Assembly: GCA_002471345.1 (NCBI GenBank)
Contig: DKPS01000164.1
Location: 1-46,756 of the forward strand
Direction: 5' to 3'
DNA: 46,756 nucleotides
Source of the DNA: Saprospiraceae bacterium UBA7328
Lineage (GTDB): Bacteria; Bacteroidota; Bacteroidia; Chitinophagales; Saprospiraceae
Numbering within the stretch: position 1 is the first letter of the stretch; every line of letters begins with the position of its first letter. The translations under genes and the position numbers were made by a program. The notes under the pieces were generated by a model. It ran no database searches, was not told the origin of the DNA, and worked only from the letters and a program-made list of their open reading frames with translations. Shown here piece by piece: positions 44,649-46,756 of this stretch.

Positions 44649-45899
44649 ATGAAAAAAATAATAATTGGACTTGTGTTTCTTCTATCGGTGACTTTGTCCT
44701 ATGCGCAAAATTCACTTCAAAAAGCTTCTCCTGAATCTGTAGGGATGTCTTCAGAGCGATTAGAAAGATTAGATGAACAAATGCACGAATTTGTTGATAA
44801 TGGACAGCTTTCTGCTGTACATTCAGCGATAATCAGAAAGGGTAAATTGGTTCATTGGGATACTTATGGACATGAGGATGTGGACAGCGCAGATCAGCTG
44901 AAAGACAATACGATTTGGAGAATTTATTCTATGACAAAACCTATAGTATCAGTGGCAGCAATGATGCTATATGAGCAAGGACATTTTCAGCTTAATGATC
45001 CTTTACATAAGTATATTCCTGAGATGAAGGATCTCAATGTGCATGTAGGAGGTGGTAAGGTAGAAAAGGCTAAAAGATCAATAAGAATAGTTGATATATT
45101 TAGGCATACTAGTGGTATAGGATATGGATGGAGCGGAGGATATGTGGATTCTCTTTATGCTGGTACAGATCGTAGGTCTATGGAAACTATAGAAGGATTA
45201 GTTAAAGGTCTTAGTAAGCTTCCTCTTTATTCTGAACCAGGTGATCATTGGAGATATGGTCTTTCAACTGATGTTTTGGGATATCTTGTTGAGGTGCTTT
45301 CAGGACAACCTTTAGATGAATATCTCCAAGAGCACATTTTCACACCCCTCATGATGACTGATACTCATTTTGAGATCCCTGATAGCAAGGATGACAGATT
45401 TATCACTAATTATACTACTGACAGGGAGACAGGTAAACTGAAGGTTATAGATGCTCCATCTTTTAGCCCATATTGTAAAGAGGTTACTTTTTTCTCAGGT
45501 GGTGGTGGATTAGCTTCTACAGCAGAAGACTATTTACGATTCTGTCAAATGCTTATTAGAGGTGGAGAGTTAGAAGGTGAGAGATTGCTGAGCCCTAAGA
45601 CTATAGAATTGATGACTCAAGATCATTCTGCACATTCTGCCCATCACGGTGGACCAGTTGTCATGCCTACTAATGGTACAGGGTTTGGTCTAGGCTTCGC
45701 AGTTACAAAAAACCTAGCTGATACAAACCTTACAGGTTCTTTGGGATCATATGGATGGGGAGGAGCAGCAGGTACTTATTTTAGAATTGATCCAGAGGAA
45801 GATCTTATTTTGCTTTTTATGATTCAGTTGATGCCTTATAATCAATTGAAAGCACAAGAAAAGTTTCACACCATGGTTTATCAGTCTATTGTGGATTAA
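44649..45899 (+). CDS. EstB-like (family VIII) esterase, class C beta-lactamase fold
   Basis: A 416-residue secreted serine hydrolase. The signal peptide (1-20) ends 'LSYAQ'. The nucleophile motif SxxK is S94-M-T-K97, the catalytic Tyr is Y203 in 'HWRYGLSTDVLGYL', and the third motif is W-G-G in 'GSYGWGGAAGTYF', which is the EstB esterase type rather than the K-T-G of true beta-lactamases. Family VIII esterases hydrolyse short acyl esters and sometimes beta-lactams. The stop overlaps the ATG of the hydroxylase gene by one base (TAATG), so the two are translationally coupled. Unlike the broken relative at 14010, this gene is intact. Confidence 0.92.
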   Translation: MKKIIIGLVFLLSVTLSYAQNSLQKASPESVGMSSERLERLDEQMHEFVDNGQLSAVHSAIIRKGKLVHWDTYGHEDVDSADQLKDNTIWRIYSMTKPIVSVAAMMLYEQGHFQLNDPLHKYIPEMKDLNVHVGGGKVEKAKRSIRIVDIFRHTSGIGYGWSGGYVDSLYAGTDRRSMETIEGLVKGLSKLPLYSEPGDHWRYGLSTDVLGYLVEVLSGQPLDEYLQEHIFTPLMMTDTHFEIPDSKDDRFITNYTTDRETGKLKVIDAPSFSPYCKEVTFFSGGGGLASTAEDYLRFCQMLIRGGELEGERLLSPKTIELMTQDHSAHSAHHGGPVVMPTNGTGFGLGFAVTKNLADTNLTGSLGSYGWGGAAGTYFRIDPEEDLILLFMIQLMPYNQLKAQEKFHTMVYQSIVD

Positions 45900-46735
45900 T
45901 GTTAGAGAGCCTATCGTCTAATGCTATTTATGCTGTAGGGTTACCGATTGCTTTTGGACTTATAGTTATAGAAGCTATTTATTCTGCTATGCGTAAGAAA
46001 GGCTTTTATCACTTAGGTGATTCATTAGGGAGCCTCGGCCTCTTTATGGGCAATATCATCATGGTCTTATTAACTAAAGGAATAATTTTCGGATTCAATC
46101 TCTACTTATTTCAATTCAATGTGTTCAATCTTTCTGATTATCTGCCATTTTGGGTGGTTTTTGTTCTTTCTTTTTTTATCATAGATTTTACTTTCTATTG
46201 GTATCATAGAGCATCACATCGAGTTCGTTTTCTTTGGGCTATTCATATGAATCATCACTCTAGTGAGGAGATGAACTTTCTTGTTGCTTTCAGACAAGCC
46301 TGGTTTAATCCTTTTTCTAAAATTCCTTTTTTCATGTTCCTCCCTTTATTTCTTTTAGATCCAACAATTACTGTAGTGGCAGGAGCAATTGCTACTCTTA
46401 TCGGAGTCTTAGGTCACACTCAAATAGTTGATAAACTAGGACTCTTAGAATACATCTTTAATACACCATCTCATCATCGAGTGCATCATGGTAGCAATCC
46501 AGAATACATTGATAAAAACTATGGTAATCTCTTTATCATTTGGGATAAGATATTTGGTACATTCGAACCTGAAGTAGCACCAGTGATATATGGTATCAAA
46601 GACAATGTAAATACTTATAATCCTGTGAAGATTACCTTTAGAGATTGGTTATCCTTGGCCAAAGACATTAAAAATTCTCATTCTATCAAGGAAGCTTTGT
46701 CATATATAGTTAGCCCTCCTGATTGGAAGCCATAA
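45899..46735 (+). CDS. Fatty acid hydroxylase/sterol desaturase family membrane protein
   Basis: A 278-residue di-iron membrane enzyme. The eight-His scaffold is present: H103 and H107 ('HRASH'), H116, H119, H120 ('HMNHH'), then H173 and H192-H197 ('HHRVHH'), separated by hydrophobic helices. Such enzymes hydroxylate or desaturate sterols, carotenoids, fatty acids or alkylglycerols at the membrane. The C-terminal 'NYGNLFIIWDKIFGTFEPE' is typical of the family. It overlaps the esterase stop by one base, so both are made from one transcript, suggesting a joint lipid-modification or lipid-turnover role. It is complete, ending 21 bases before the window edge. Confidence 0.95.
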   Translation: MLESLSSNAIYAVGLPIAFGLIVIEAIYSAMRKKGFYHLGDSLGSLGLFMGNIIMVLLTKGIIFGFNLYLFQFNVFNLSDYLPFWVVFVLSFFIIDFTFYWYHRASHRVRFLWAIHMNHHSSEEMNFLVAFRQAWFNPFSKIPFFMFLPLFLLDPTITVVAGAIATLIGVLGHTQIVDKLGLLEYIFNTPSHHRVHHGSNPEYIDKNYGNLFIIWDKIFGTFEPEVAPVIYGIKDNVNTYNPVKITFRDWLSLAKDIKNSHSIKEALSYIVSPPDWKP

Positions 46736-46756
46736 ATAATGTCTTATTTATGTTGT

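Noticed and set aside
1..46756. CRISPR arrays, tRNA or rRNA genes, insertion sequences, integrases
   Set aside because: I found no regularly spaced repeats, cloverleaf-like or rRNA-like sequence, transposase or phage-type protein.

Overview
This 46.8 kb window is AT-rich chromosomal DNA that reads as Bacteroidota, most likely a free-living, Saprospira- or Cytophaga-like lineage. The assignment is an inference from gene content: many lipoproteins with a Cys just after a short hydrophobic leader, weak or absent Shine-Dalgarno sequences, a carboxypeptidase-like regulatory domain protein, a DUF3179 protein, a DUF1080 protein, a cell-surface protein with 77-residue 'EYFID(T/A)DPG' repeats, a Pif1-type helicase with HRDC and HTH tails, and fused isobutyryl-CoA mutase. 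I see no rRNA, tRNA, CRISPR array, insertion sequence, phage gene or integrase.

Layout. 0-12.9 kb: a truncated TIM-barrel isomerase convergent with a sodium:solute symporter, an unknown secreted protein, a CvfB-like S1 protein, a large M16 peptidase lipoprotein, an SGNH hydrolase with a four-helix membrane protein, a MATE exporter, an SMP-30-type lactonase and a TIM-barrel glycosidase-like lipoprotein. 12.9-19.6 kb: a patch of gene decay, with the C-terminal remnant of an ABC ATPase, a serine hydrolase broken by a 13-bp tandem duplication plus other lesions, and a beta-helix surface protein carrying four in-frame stops but no frameshift. An intact LOG-family gene and a membrane adenylate/guanylate cyclase lie among them. 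19.7-26.5 kb: an EthA-like Baeyer-Villiger monooxygenase, amtB-glnK, an AtuA-like protein and a basic HU-like/helix-hairpin-helix protein.

26.5-34.8 kb: a chimeric regulatory-domain/DUF3179 protein, then a sulfatase divergent from a tight four-gene run (DUF1080, PIG-L deacetylase, amidohydrolase, TIM-barrel isomerase) that looks like a small glycan or organic-matter catabolic locus. 34.8-46.7 kb: icmF, a surface repeat protein lacking a signal peptide, a Pif1-like helicase, an outer-membrane barrel protein, a protein made of two copies of a His-rich domain, and an EstB-like esterase translationally coupled to a fatty acid hydroxylase/sterol desaturase.

Most genes are single units or runs of two to four. 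The only clear multi-gene systems are ammonium uptake with its PII regulator, the 30.6-34.7 kb catabolic run, and the esterase/hydroxylase pair. I did not find an unmistakable new defence or mobile system. The best novelty candidates are the duplicated His-rich domain protein, the chimeric DUF3179 protein, the nonsense-only beta-helix gene, and a PII protein lacking the usual modified tyrosine.
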